Below, in pieces: positions 1 to 6,555 of a stretch of DNA of 16,362 nucleotides (within the stretch, counting starts at the first letter, position 1; each line of letters opens with the position of its first letter). The DNA is from Spirochaetales bacterium (GTDB lineage: Bacteria > Spirochaetota > Spirochaetia > DSM-27196 > PWMO01). The DNA is taken from positions 1-16,362 of the forward strand of contig SKLB01000135.1 of the NCBI GenBank assembly GCA_007123465.1, in the 5' to 3' direction. Both the position numbers and the translations under genes were made by a program. Below the pieces are notes generated by a model. The model was given only the letters and a program-made list of their open reading frames with translations. It was not told where the DNA came from and did no database searches.

Positions 1-2
1 CG

Positions 3-137
3 CCGGGCAGCTGGACGCGAGCGATCTGGCATCACGAGTACGAAAACCCGCCGGCGGTGAACTTTGACACCGGCGAACTCAGCGCTACCCGGGTTGCGCT
101 TGCCCCGCGGGCGCTGCCGGCGCATCTGGCAGCCTAA
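3..137 (+). CDS. C-terminal 44 residues of an unrecognised protein (5' end outside window)
   Basis: One frame is open from the left edge to a TAA at 135-137, while the other two forward frames close by positions 60 and 68. Codons are GC-rich at third positions, as in the neighbouring genes, so this looks like a real gene tail. The visible residues include Trp-His-His-Glu-Tyr-Glu-Asn-Pro-Pro and Asn-Phe-Asp-Thr-Gly-Glu-Leu. I do not recognise a family from so short a piece. It lies 219 bases upstream of rsgA on the same strand. Confidence 0.55.
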   Translation, partial: PGSWTRAIWHHEYENPPAVNFDTGELSATRVALAPRALPAHLAA

Positions 138-356
138 CGCTGCATCACAGCGCTACCCGTAGCCACTACCCCTTGCCGTGCGCTATGCTGTGGTCTCGGG
201 CTGCAGCTCTGGCGGGGTCCAAAAGCACATTTTTGGCACCAGTTAAAACAGAATAGGACCGGACGACAGTGAGCGCGCCCTGCTTGCTTTGGCGGCGCGT
301 CCGCTTACCAGGCTGCCCTTCCCGTTGGAGACTCTGACCGCCGGAGGCGTAAACCA
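138..356. other. Intergenic region upstream of rsgA
   Basis: No convincing gene is present. It contains an inverted repeat with perfect 6-bp arms (CGCGCC at 274-279, GGCGCG at 294-299) that could form a weak hairpin in the leader. The 20-mer at 227-246 resembles the reverse complement of 16221-16240 at 18 of 20 positions. The rsgA ribosome-binding site, GGAGGCG, lies just before the ATG at 357. No clear -35/-10 pair was found. Confidence 0.4.
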
Positions 357-1451
357 ATGAGCAGCTCGCGGACAGCCTACCTCGACGAGTGGGGTTGGGC
401 AGAACATGAGAATGCTCACTGGAGCACGGTACCGGCCGGCTCTATTGCGGCTCGGATAATTTGTCGATATAGCGCGACCTGGCGGGTGATTATCCCGAGC
501 GGTTCACGAGAAACGTTGGTTGAAGCATCCGGCGCATTCCAGTACCTGTGCGCCGGCCCGCAGGACTACCCGGTAGTCGGCGACTGGGTAGCACTCTCTT
601 GCGACGGTCGGATAATTCAGCAGCTTCTGCCGCGTCGTACAAAAATCGCGCGTCAAGAAGCCGGGCGCGCTGCCCGCTCCCAGGTGCTTGCCGCCAATGT
701 GGACATCGCGCTGCTGGTGTTTGGGCTTGACGGCGGACGCAACTTCTCGATCGGGCTGCTGGAGCGCTTTCTAACCTTGACCGCGGCAGGAGGAGTAGAA
801 CCGGTGGTGGTTCTGAACAAGGCCGATCGCGCATCACTTGAGCAGATTTCGAGTGTGCGCATCCAGGCCGAGTCAATCCGGCCCGGTGTTACGCTCTGCG
901 TAACCTCAGCCCGGAACGGTACTGGCATAGAGGAACTCAGAGATCTCGTGCCTGCCTGGCGAACCGCTTGCTGCCTCGGCAGGTCCGGTGTCGGCAAATC
1001 AAGTATCATGAACGCCCTGCTTGGCGAGCCGTTACTCCGCACCGCAGAGGTGAGCCGCATCCAGAACAAGGGCCGCCACAGCACGACAAACTCGCAGCTA
1101 CGAGTAATACCCGGTAGACAGAGCACTACCAGCGGCGGAATGCTGATCGACACTCCTGGATTGCGCGAACTCCAGCTCTGGGGAGCGGAGGAATCGCTGT
1201 ATGAAAGCTTTGCCGACATTCATGAGTTTGCACCGGATTGCCGCTTCCGGGACTGCCGCCATCAAGGAGAACCCGGTTGCGCGGTGCAGCGGGCCGTGGC
1301 GGAAGGTATTATTCCGCATCAGCGCCTTGAGCACTATCTTGAACAGCGCGAGGAACTCTCCGAGGCCGCTCTACGCAACCAGATGGGGGCAGCGGCATAC
1401 GAAAAACGACGATGGAAGCAGATCACCAGGGAGGCACGCCGAAAACGGTAG
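357..1451 (+). CDS. rsgA: Small ribosomal subunit biogenesis GTPase RsgA
   Basis: RsgA (YjeQ) is a circularly permuted GTPase that binds the nearly finished 30S subunit and couples GTP hydrolysis to release of late assembly factors. The 364-residue protein shows the expected order: an N-terminal OB-fold (about 30-105), then G4 Asn-Lys-Ala-Asp (154-157), G5 Ser-Ala (184-185), the P-loop GRSGVGKSS (208-216), a Thr-rich G2 (RHSTT, 240-244) and G3 DTPG (265-268). The zinc-binding C-terminal motif follows, with Cys295, Cys300, His302 and Cys308. The permuted G4-G5-G1-G2-G3 order is diagnostic. The ATG at 357 is preceded by GGAGGCG at good spacing. The gene appears to be a single unit, with 120 bases to the next start. 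Length is typical for the family. Confidence 0.96.
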   Translation: MSSSRTAYLDEWGWAEHENAHWSTVPAGSIAARIICRYSATWRVIIPSGSRETLVEASGAFQYLCAGPQDYPVVGDWVALSCDGRIIQQLLPRRTKIARQEAGRAARSQVLAANVDIALLVFGLDGGRNFSIGLLERFLTLTAAGGVEPVVVLNKADRASLEQISSVRIQAESIRPGVTLCVTSARNGTGIEELRDLVPAWRTACCLGRSGVGKSSIMNALLGEPLLRTAEVSRIQNKGRHSTTNSQLRVIPGRQSTTSGGMLIDTPGLRELQLWGAEESLYESFADIHEFAPDCRFRDCRHQGEPGCAVQRAVAEGIIPHQRLEHYLEQREELSEAALRNQMGAAAYEKRRWKQITREARRKR

Positions 1452-1536
1452 TCGGTCAGGCGAGCCCGTTGAAGCTCACAGCAGATCAGGGCAAGAAACA
1501 TCAGTAACCCCGCCGCCAACGAGTATAAACTTTAGC

Positions 1537-1565
1537 TTGACACTCATGTATATTCGCGTTAGTAT
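1537..1565 (+). promoter_or_regulatory. Sigma70-like promoter of the tetR-glycosyltransferase operon
   Basis: A perfect TTGACA (1537-1542) is followed after 17 bases by TAGTAT (1560-1565). An overlapping TATAAT at 1563-1568 matches the -10 consensus perfectly but sits 20 bases from the -35. Either choice places transcription start at about 1572-1575, on the ATG at 1573, so the mRNA would have little or no leader. The AT-rich stretch 1546-1575 is a plausible site for autorepression, but I found no long clean palindrome. Confidence 0.55.
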
Positions 1566-1572
1566 AATTAAT

Positions 1573-2181
1573 ATGAAAATGCAGGGTCGGGCACGTGAAA
1601 AGCGCCCGTATCGCAAGGCGGCCCGCGCGGCAGCCGAGACGGCCACCCACGCGGCCATTCTGGATGCAGCGTTTCAGGCGTTCTCCGCAGATCCGTTCGA
1701 CCGCGTGACGCTCAATCAGATCGCAGAGCGAAGCGGCGTGACGGTTCAGACGGTCATCCGCCGCTTCGGCTCCAAAGAAGAGCTGTTTGAGGAGTTGGCG
1801 CAGCGTGAGAGCCGACGGATCCTGGCCGAGCGCGATGTGGCTGAGGGAGCGAGTCTTTCGGCTGCGCTGGAGTCGCTGCTGGGTCACTACGAGCGCGACG
1901 GCGACACCATCGCGCGCTTTGTAGCGCAGGAGCATCTGTTTGAGCCGATACGGGTCATCGTCGAACGGGGACGCAGGATCCATCGCGAATGGGTGGAGCG
2001 CCATTGCCGGCATCTGCTCTCGGGGCTTGACGGGAGCGCACGACAGCGCGTGCTCCACGCGGCAACCGTGGCAACAGACCTGAGCACGTGGAAGCTGCTG
2101 CGCCGCGATCTGGGGCTGGAATCGGCGCAGGTCGCCGAGGTAATGACTGAGCTGCTCCACGGTCTGGAGAGGAGGAGTTGA
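1573..2181 (+). CDS. TetR/AcrR-family transcriptional regulator
   Basis: The 202-residue protein has the usual TetR layout. A basic N-terminal arm is followed by a DNA-binding domain at about 25-75 whose helix-turn-helix (about 47-66) contains Leu-Asn-Gln-Ile-Ala-Glu-Arg-Ser-Gly-Val. The family-typical Phe-Gly-Ser-Lys-Glu-Glu-Leu-Phe follows at 65-72. A variable ligand-binding helical domain makes up the rest. The frame stays open upstream to 1201, but that part lies inside rsgA. The ATG at 1573 (or 1579, two codons in) follows a -10 box directly and lacks a Shine-Dalgarno sequence, which suggests leaderless translation. The stop codon overlaps the next gene's start, so it is co-transcribed with a glycosyltransferase that it probably regulates. 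The effector is unknown. Confidence 0.88.
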   Translation: MKMQGRAREKRPYRKAARAAAETATHAAILDAAFQAFSADPFDRVTLNQIAERSGVTVQTVIRRFGSKEELFEELAQRESRRILAERDVAEGASLSAALESLLGHYERDGDTIARFVAQEHLFEPIRVIVERGRRIHREWVERHCRHLLSGLDGSARQRVLHAATVATDLSTWKLLRRDLGLESAQVAEVMTELLHGLERRS

Positions 2182-3428
2182 TGGCACGTATTCTGATCTA
2201 CACGTCGCCCGCGCGCGGGCATTTGTTCCCGGTCATTGGCGCCGGGATCGAACTCAAAGCACGAGGACACGAGGTGCACCTTCGCACTCTGGCAGCAGAA
2301 GTCGAGCGGGTTCGGTCGCTCGGGCTCAGCGCCGAACCAATTGCGGCGGCGATAGAAGCGCGCGAGCTCGACGACTGGCGCGGCGGGAATCCGATGCAGG
2401 CGCTCCAACTTGCCATGAAGACGTTTGGCGACCGTGGTATGCTCGAGCTCGGCGACGTACGCACCGCCGTGGATCGGACGGAAGCCGAAGCGCTGCTGGT
2501 CGACACGAACAGCTGGGGTGCGCAGGCGGTAGCCGAGGCATCAGGACTACCGTGGGCAACGTTCCAACCGTATTTCACAGCATTGCCGGCGCCAGGGGTT
2601 CCCCCCTTCGGTCCGGGGCTCCGTCGATCAACATCCGCGCCTGCACGAGCCCGCGACGCGCTCCTGCGGCAACTCATCTTCTCGAGGATGGACCGTGCGG
2701 CGATGCCCGCGGTCAACGAGATGCGAACTCGCCTCGGGCTTGACGTGCTCGCGGGCATGACCGACCTCCTGCTCCGTCCACCGCGCGTCTTCTACTTCAC
2801 AACCGAGGCTCTGGAGTACCCGCGCCCGCGCTGGCCCGAGAGCTTCCGCATGGTTGGTCCGGCACGGTGGGTACCGCCCGCCGATCCGCCCGAATGGCTT
2901 GCGGCAATAGAATACCCGATCGCGCTGGTTACCTGCTCCACCGAGCGTCAGAGCGACCGCGGCATCCTGGAGGCCGCGATCCGAGGTCTTCCGCGGAGAG
3001 GATTCTATGTGGTTGCAACGAGCGCAGCGTACGAGCCGCAGGAGTTCAGAAGCGACGGAATCCCGAACTGCCGTGTCGAACGCTATCTCTCGCACGGTCC
3101 GATAGTCGAACGCGCCCGGGTAGTTGTCTGTCACGGCGGTATGGGCATCACACAGCGCGCCCTCGCGCAGGGAGTTCCACTGGTTGTGGTTCCCTTCGGT
3201 CGCGATCAGCTCGAAGTGGCACGACGGGTAGAACACGCCGGAGCCGGTGTCCGTCTGCTGCCGCACCGGTTGAACGGTGAAAGCCTCGCGACGGCCGTGG
3301 CCAGAGCCGTAGCAATGTCGGACGGCGCACGGAGAATCGCGGACGCATTCGCTGCCGCCGACGCAGACAGGGCGGTGGCCGACGGTCTTGAAGAGCTCCT
3401 GCAAGGCCAACGGGCAAGTGTAGCCTAG
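2181..3428 (+). CDS. GT1/MGT-family (macrolide-type) glycosyltransferase
   Basis: GT1 enzymes transfer a sugar from a nucleotide donor, usually UDP-sugar, to small hydrophobic acceptors such as macrolides or xenobiotics. This 415-residue cytoplasmic protein has a GT-B fold. The N-terminal acceptor half opens with Ser-Pro-Ala-Arg-Gly-His (His14 aligns with the catalytic base). The C-terminal donor half holds the signature His-Gly-Gly-Met-Gly (318-322), then Gly-Val-Pro and Asp-Gln (342-343). Start: a strong GGAGGAG (2171-2177) precedes ATG 2181, whose A is also the last base of the tetR stop (TGATG), so translation is coupled. An in-frame TTG at 2178 is less likely. Pairing with a TetR regulator suggests inducible inactivation of a toxic compound, but the acceptor cannot be deduced. 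Confidence 0.88.
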   Translation: MARILIYTSPARGHLFPVIGAGIELKARGHEVHLRTLAAEVERVRSLGLSAEPIAAAIEARELDDWRGGNPMQALQLAMKTFGDRGMLELGDVRTAVDRTEAEALLVDTNSWGAQAVAEASGLPWATFQPYFTALPAPGVPPFGPGLRRSTSAPARARDALLRQLIFSRMDRAAMPAVNEMRTRLGLDVLAGMTDLLLRPPRVFYFTTEALEYPRPRWPESFRMVGPARWVPPADPPEWLAAIEYPIALVTCSTERQSDRGILEAAIRGLPRRGFYVVATSAAYEPQEFRSDGIPNCRVERYLSHGPIVERARVVVCHGGMGITQRALAQGVPLVVVPFGRDQLEVARRVEHAGAGVRLLPHRLNGESLATAVARAVAMSDGARRIADAFAAADADRAVADGLEELLQGQRASVA

Positions 3429-3485
3429 CACAGAGAATTCCAGGGAGATCGGGCAAGGACGGTTGACCAGCCTGAAGGAGAGCCG

Positions 3486-3560
3486 ATGATGTTTCCGTTT
3501 GGACCGGCATACACACAGCACGTCTACATCGTGCCAGTGTCCCACATCGCAGAACGTTAG
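3486..3560 (+). CDS. Possible 24-residue small protein
   Basis: AAGGAG (3475-3480) sits five bases before ATG-ATG at 3486, and the frame closes at TAG 3558-3560. The peptide begins Met-Met-Phe-Pro-Phe-Gly-Pro-Ala-Tyr and has several His and Val residues. There is no known family and no transmembrane segment. The case rests on the well-placed ribosome-binding site downstream of the glycosyltransferase. It could equally be a chance ORF in a region that also holds a repeat. Confidence 0.25.
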   Translation: MMFPFGPAYTQHVYIVPVSHIAER

Positions 3561-3594
3561 CGTCGCTGAGATCTGCTGACTACGACGTCGAAAG

Positions 3595-3612
3595 CTGCGT
3601 TCAGACGGTGAT
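3595..3612 (+). repeat. 18-bp direct repeat, copy 1 of 2
   Basis: CTGCGTTCAGACGGTGAT is identical to 15943-15960. Weaker similarity continues for about ten bases downstream (GCGG then AG in both). Here it opens a frame continuous with the antitoxin ORF. The translation downstream (Leu-Arg-Glu-Thr-Thr-Gln-Ile-Ala-Ser-Thr-Leu-Gly-Val) loosely resembles the helix-turn-helix of IS3-type OrfA proteins, so it may be a transposase relic. That reading is speculative. Confidence 0.5.
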
Positions 3613-3720
3613 CTGCGGGAGACGACTCAGATTGCTTCCACCCTGGGGGTGCGGAGAAGATACCGGGCTGCAATCCAGAAGAGGCTTGAAGGCCATATAT
3701 CCGTATGGCATTTTGTACCT

Positions 3721-3933
3721 GTGAAACAGAAGGTAACTTACCAGCTTGACGCTGAGGTGCTGCAGGCGGTCCGGCAGGCGGTTGATTCAGGCAAAGCGCG
3801 AACCATGAGTGAGTTTGTGCAGATTGCTCTGGAGCGCCATCTTGCCGAACTCCGACGGGCTGCAATACGAGAAAATATCCGCGAAACGACCGATGAGCGC
3901 GTCGCGATGGAACATCGTGTTTGTCTATCTTGA
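3721..3933 (+). CDS. Ribbon-helix-helix antitoxin of a MazEF/PemIK-type module
   Basis: The core 70-residue protein starts at GTG 3721. It has a beta strand (Val-Thr-Tyr-Gln-Leu, 5-9), a first helix (about 10-23) and a second helix beginning Thr-Met-Ser-Glu-Phe-Val (28-45), which is the ribbon-helix-helix pattern of CopG/MazE-type antitoxins. Such proteins bind their own promoter through the strand and neutralise the toxin with their C-terminal tail. The frame is open farther upstream, with another GTG at 3649 that would give 94 residues. Neither start has a strong ribosome-binding site, so the N-terminus is uncertain. It overlaps the toxin start by 41 bases, as expected for a coupled toxin-antitoxin pair. 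Confidence 0.68.
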   Translation: MKQKVTYQLDAEVLQAVRQAVDSGKARTMSEFVQIALERHLAELRRAAIRENIRETTDERVAMEHRVCLS

Positions 3934-4246
3934 CCCGGTTGTGGGACGCGAACAGGCAAGGAACCGTTCGGCGCTCATTCTCAGTGACGATGCGTTCAAC
4001 CAGGCGATGGAGGTGGTGACCGTGCTGCCCATTACCACGCTGCGGCCGGGACGACGGGTCTATCTGAACGAAGTCCTTCTTCCGGCGGAGGTCTCCGGGC
4101 TCGAGCGGACCTCGATAATTCTGGCACATCAAATCCGGACGATCTCCCAGGACCGGATCAAGAAGGTAGTAAATCAGCTCACGGATGAAGATACCCGCCA
4201 TGCCTGCCTGCGAGCGGTGCAGGTTCATCTTGGAGTGTACCCATGA
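3893..4246 (+). CDS. MazF/PemK-family endoribonuclease toxin
   Basis: The 117-residue protein matches the MazF/PemK fold in its conserved parts. Asp-Pro-Val-Val-Gly-Arg-Glu-Gln (14-21) leads into the loop with Arg25, then Ser-Ala-Leu-Ile-Leu-Ser-Asp-Asp-Ala-Phe-Asn. Pro-Ile-Thr (46-48) and the C-terminal Ala-His-Gln-Ile-Arg-Thr-Ile-Ser (78-85) follow. MazF toxins cut single-stranded RNA at short sequences and arrest translation. The usual Gly after Glu-Gln-Ala is Arg23 here. ATG 3893 gives the canonical N-terminus, although the frame is open back to 3809. It lies inside the 3' end of the antitoxin gene, in another frame, which couples their translation. Confidence 0.82.
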   Translation: MSASRWNIVFVYLDPVVGREQARNRSALILSDDAFNQAMEVVTVLPITTLRPGRRVYLNEVLLPAEVSGLERTSIILAHQIRTISQDRIKKVVNQLTDEDTRHACLRAVQVHLGVYP

Positions 4247-4248
4247 TA

Positions 4249-4269
4249 CCTGCGGTGCCCGATCGCAGG
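4249..4269. terminator. Weak hairpin between convergent genes
   Basis: CCTGCG (4249-4254) and CGCAGG (4264-4269) form a perfect 6-bp stem with a 9-base loop, three bases after the toxin stop. The facing leftward genes end just beyond. No T-run follows on either strand, so it is at best a weak bidirectional terminator. Confidence 0.25.
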
Positions 4270-4283
4270 AGCAGGGTGCGGAT

Positions 4284-4415
4284 TCAGCCGCGGCCGATAT
4301 CGTTCAGGGCCGAGAGAACCGCCTCCGACGCTGCGTCTACCAGGGGCGTCTCGGCCTCGAACTGCACCCGGTCCTTCAGCCCGCAACCGTTGGACGATCG
4401 ATCTCGATCAGACAT
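4284..4415 (-). CDS. 43-residue hypothetical protein coupled to the RidA gene
   Basis: The ATG (4415-4413) overlaps the TGA of the upstream RidA gene in a TGATG arrangement, a classical sign of translational coupling. The frame ends at TGA 4286-4284. The product begins Met-Ser-Asp-Arg-Asp-Arg. Its second half (Glu-Ala-Glu-Thr-Pro-Leu-Val-Asp-Ala-Ala-Ser-Glu-Ala-Val) is helical and acidic. I recognise no family. It may be a small partner protein or the remnant of a longer gene cut at the junction with the toxin module. The overlap and codon choice argue that it was translated at least once. Confidence 0.42.
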   Translation of the reverse strand: MSDRDRSSNGCGLKDRVQFEAETPLVDAASEAVLSALNDIGRG

Positions 4416-4870
4416 CAGATCTCGAAGATGCTCTCGATCTCGACGGTTATGTCACCCGGCAACTCGTTGGCGCCGATCGCCGAGCGGGCGTGCCAGCCGC
4501 GATCCCCAAACAGGTCGACCAGCAACTGCGATGCGCCATTGATCACTTCCGGCTGGCGGTTGAATCCGTCGGCGCTGTTCACCAGGCCCAGCAGCTTGAC
4601 CACATTCTTGACTCTGTCCAGGTCACCGATGTGCTGCTCAACCAGAGCCAACGTATTGAGGATACAGATGCGCGCCGCCTCCTGCCCCTCTTGGACACTT
4701 CGTTCTGCGCCAACTTTGCCTGTGTACTTTGGCACGCCGTCGAGGATCGGCCCCTGGCCGGAAACAAACAGCAGGTTACCCACCTGCTTGACCGGGGTGT
4801 AGACTCCACCACGCGCCGGAGGAGCCGGCAAGACAAGCCCCCGTTGCTTCAGTTCTTCAGAAACCCTCAT
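4415..4870 (-). CDS. RidA/YjgF/YER057c/UK114-family protein (longer, about 150-residue subgroup)
   Basis: RidA proteins hydrolyse reactive enamine/imine intermediates to ketoacids and ammonia. Several relatives are dedicated enzymes in catabolic operons. The 151-residue protein has the pattern of the long subgroup: Leu-Pro-Ala-Pro-Pro-Ala near the N-terminus, Val-Ser-Gly-Gln-Gly-Pro, Glu-Ala-Ala-Arg-Ile-Cys, Val-Lys-Leu-Leu-Gly-Leu-Val-Asn-Ser, and Gly-Ala-Ser-Gln-Leu-Leu with His-Ala-Arg-Ser-Ala-Ile-Gly. This subgroup often lacks the catalytic Arg of true RidA, so deaminase activity is not assured. The ATG at 4870 has GGGAGGTG just upstream; the frame is open to 4957, but that extension lacks family features. 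It follows the enolase-superfamily gene by 106 bases on the same strand. Confidence 0.88.
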   Translation of the reverse strand: MRVSEELKQRGLVLPAPPARGGVYTPVKQVGNLLFVSGQGPILDGVPKYTGKVGAERSVQEGQEAARICILNTLALVEQHIGDLDRVKNVVKLLGLVNSADGFNRQPEVINGASQLLVDLFGDRGWHARSAIGANELPGDITVEIESIFEI

Positions 4871-4913
4871 TTTTTTCACCTCCCGGTAATTCAGTCCGTC
4901 GCACAACACAGCG

Positions 4914-4943
4914 AGTTGACGCGCAGGCAGCCCGCTTGTCAAC
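4914..4943 (-). promoter_or_regulatory. Inverted repeat with a possible internal promoter before the RidA gene
   Basis: GTTGAC (4915-4920) and GTCAAC (4938-4943) are perfect 6-bp arms. Read leftward, the right arm supplies TTGACA (4942-4937), followed after 17 bases by TCAACT (4919-4914, 4 of 6 matches to TATAAT). This could let the RidA gene be transcribed independently of the upstream enzyme gene, or the arms may simply form a processing hairpin. Confidence 0.3.
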
Positions 4944-4976
4944 CAAAGACTCTCCAACCAACGAAGAGAGGCGCAA

Positions 4977-6329
4977 TCAGAACCCCAGGCCGTAGGAGTT
5001 CAGCTCGCCGGTGCGAACCGTCCCGTCCGTGATGTGAAACATGCCCGGGAAACGCTCCTCCCAGCCGAGATTTCCCGCGGGACAGTATTGCCGTCCGTTA
5101 CCTTCGATGGCCGCGACAGTGGGAATGCGGGCTGCTAAAGAGGCCGAATGCAGGAAACTGCGCCCGATGCAGGTCAGGTCCTGAACGCACAGGAATAATT
5201 GGTACTTCTGAGCGGCGGCACCCATCAATAATGCTTCCGTATGTCCCTTGCACGCTTTCAGCGCTACCCCCGAGTAGCCTTGCTCTCTCGCCAGCAGCAG
5301 ACTCTCCAGGTTCACCAGCGATTCGTCGATGACCACCGGTTTGATTCTGGCCGCCGCGTGCATACGGTTTTCGGGGTTGGCGCGCAAATCGCGGTGAGTC
5401 GGTTGTTCGATGTATTGTACGCGAGCGAACGCCGCCGGGGATTGCTCCTGCAGCCGCTGCAGGAACTCCAGCACGTAGTCGACGCTGGCGCACTTCTCGT
5501 TGAAATCCAACGAGTACCACCATTGTTCACAGCCACGCTGTCTCTGGGCGCCGTCGGTTACCCGCTCGATCTCAACTACCCTGGTGACATCCCACTTCAA
5601 GTCATCGCCGGCAAGCTTGATCTTCAGATGGGTGAGACCGTCCGCCGGGATCCACTGTTCCAGGGTCTCAGGAAGTCCGTCGCGGACGGGATTGAGCAGC
5701 TCGTTCTCGCTGAGCGGGTCTAACGCACCAACCAGGTGATACAGAGCCATTCCTGGCTTCGGTTGGCGCAGCGTGTAGCGGTCGAGATACTCGCCGGAGA
5801 ACTCGTCGGTCAGGTGTGCCGCCAGGTCACGATTGGCGAAGTCCGCTCCGAGTACGTTGTACGAGTTCCGGGCGAGCGCCACTCCGTATGCGTCGTGGAT
5901 TGCGGCTTCCAGCGGACTGGCTGCGACCAATTGTGCCAGTCTCGGCATCGGTTCAACGATATCCAGTTCGGCGACCGTCCGGTCGGCAGCGGCTTGCTGG
6001 CCGGCGGTCAAGTCCTGGGTGATTTCCAATGGATGTCCGGCTTCAGAGTACTCATTGGCCGCGGCCGCCAGGCGCTCACCGAGCCGAATCATGGCTGCCA
6101 GAGTCTGGTCACCTGTGGATGTCTGCGTAGGCCATGCCCAGGCATTGCCCATCGTCATGGAACCGTAGCCTCGACCGCGACGTCCGTCGCGCGTCTCGAC
6201 GTCGACCGTGACTTCCAGCAGTTCGACATCAACAACAACGCGCCCACCAAACTTCATGGGAACCCGATAGTCAATTCGTTGTGTCGCGGTTTCAACGTTC
6301 TTCAGGAGTATATCGGTCGGTTTGGACAT
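4977..6329 (-). CDS. Enolase-superfamily enzyme (mandelate racemase/muconate lactonizing-type)
   Basis: Enolase-superfamily enzymes abstract a proton alpha to a carboxylate and stabilise the enolate on Mg2+, giving racemisation, cycloisomerisation or dehydration. The 450-residue protein has an N-terminal capping domain (about 1-165) and a barrel. Barrel motifs are Leu-Lys-Ile-Lys-Leu (Lys236, Lys238), metal ligands in Leu-Asp-Phe-Asn (Asp275), Ile-Glu-Gln-Pro (Glu308) and Ile-Asp-Glu-Ser (Asp335), and a second catalytic Lys in Lys-Ala-Cys-Lys-Gly (358-362). The Lys-x-Lys plus later Lys pattern fits the muconate lactonizing/epimerase subgroup, not the mandelate one with a His-Asp dyad. It is longer than the common 360-400 residues, with extra sequence near 255-272. 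ATG 6329 follows TGAGGAG. It is first in a leftward operon with the RidA gene, divergent from the transporter genes. Confidence 0.87.
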   Translation of the reverse strand: MSKPTDILLKNVETATQRIDYRVPMKFGGRVVVDVELLEVTVDVETRDGRRGRGYGSMTMGNAWAWPTQTSTGDQTLAAMIRLGERLAAAANEYSEAGHPLEITQDLTAGQQAAADRTVAELDIVEPMPRLAQLVAASPLEAAIHDAYGVALARNSYNVLGADFANRDLAAHLTDEFSGEYLDRYTLRQPKPGMALYHLVGALDPLSENELLNPVRDGLPETLEQWIPADGLTHLKIKLAGDDLKWDVTRVVEIERVTDGAQRQRGCEQWWYSLDFNEKCASVDYVLEFLQRLQEQSPAAFARVQYIEQPTHRDLRANPENRMHAAARIKPVVIDESLVNLESLLLAREQGYSGVALKACKGHTEALLMGAAAQKYQLFLCVQDLTCIGRSFLHSASLAARIPTVAAIEGNGRQYCPAGNLGWEERFPGMFHITDGTVRTGELNSYGLGF

Positions 6330-6407
6330 AGTTGACGAACTCCTCAGGGCATCGTTACGAAGATTTCTGAGCGGTTGTACGTTTCACTCTTCTCAACACG
6401 CACCAAT

Positions 6408-6435
6408 CGTGTCCACGAGTCTACACGGGGACACG
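6408..6435. repeat. Inverted repeat at the start of the leftward transcript
   Basis: CGTGTCC (6408-6414) and GGACACG (6429-6435) are perfect 7-bp arms flanking the leftward -10 box. The right arm is partly conserved in the second regulatory block, while the left arm is not. It may be an additional protein-binding site or coincidental. Confidence 0.3.
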
Positions 6436-6446
6436 CCTTTTGACAA
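6418..6446 (-). promoter_or_regulatory. Leftward promoter of the enolase-superfamily/RidA operon
   Basis: Read leftward, TTGTCA (6446-6441), a 17-base spacer and TAGACT (6423-6418) form a good sigma70-like promoter. The same spacing and the identical TAGACT occur in the block before the ROK gene. The expected transcript start near 6411 gives a leader of about 80 bases before the ATG at 6329. Confidence 0.6.
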
Positions 6447-6455
6447 TAAATATTG
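6444..6455. promoter_or_regulatory. Candidate ROK operator O1 overlapping the leftward -35
   Basis: CAATA and TATTG arms around a two-base centre (CAATAAATATTG) are identical in both control blocks, within an uninterrupted 19-base match (6443-6461). The site shares three bases with the leftward -35 (6441-6446), so a bound protein would block transcription of the enolase-superfamily gene. Confidence 0.5.
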
Positions 6456-6528
6456 AAACTGAATACCGAGTTCGGCAGTGTTCGGAATACGTGCGCGAGA
6501 AGAGGTCGCTTATCAGCGGGATTGCTAA

Positions 6529-6555
6529 AACTTTGTCTTTTTGATTGACAAAGTT
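6529..6555. promoter_or_regulatory. Candidate ROK operator O2 overlapping the rightward -35
   Basis: AACTTTGTC (6529-6537) and GACAAAGTT (6547-6555) are perfect 9-bp arms separated by 9 bases. In the second block (13734-13760) the arms are kept with one mismatch while the spacer bases differ, the pattern expected of a dyad protein-binding site. The right arm contains most of the rightward TTGACA. A transcript hairpin is less likely because the dyad lies upstream of the predicted start. Confidence 0.5.

Larger units (their letters stand above)
6418..6555. repeat. 138-bp divergent control block, copy 1 (pairs with 13623-13760)
   Basis: Aligned base by base with 13623-13760 there is no gap, and I count 109 of 138 identical positions. 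Conservation starts abruptly at the leftward -10 box, runs through the leftward -35, weakens at about 6478-6497, and resumes up to the rightward -35 and a few bases beyond. The outer flanks are unrelated. Such preserved spacing points to a shared regulator acting at both places. Confidence 0.85.

Noticed and set aside
227..250. TTGGCAC considered as a sigma54 -24 element
   Set aside because: No GC doublet occurs at the required -12 spacing.
1201..1572. Upstream extension of the TetR frame
   Set aside because: It overlaps rsgA in another frame, and the DNA-binding domain starts after 1573.
2628..3545. Open frame on the - strand inside the glycosyltransferase gene
   Set aside because: It is a shadow frame with no ribosome-binding site or family motif.
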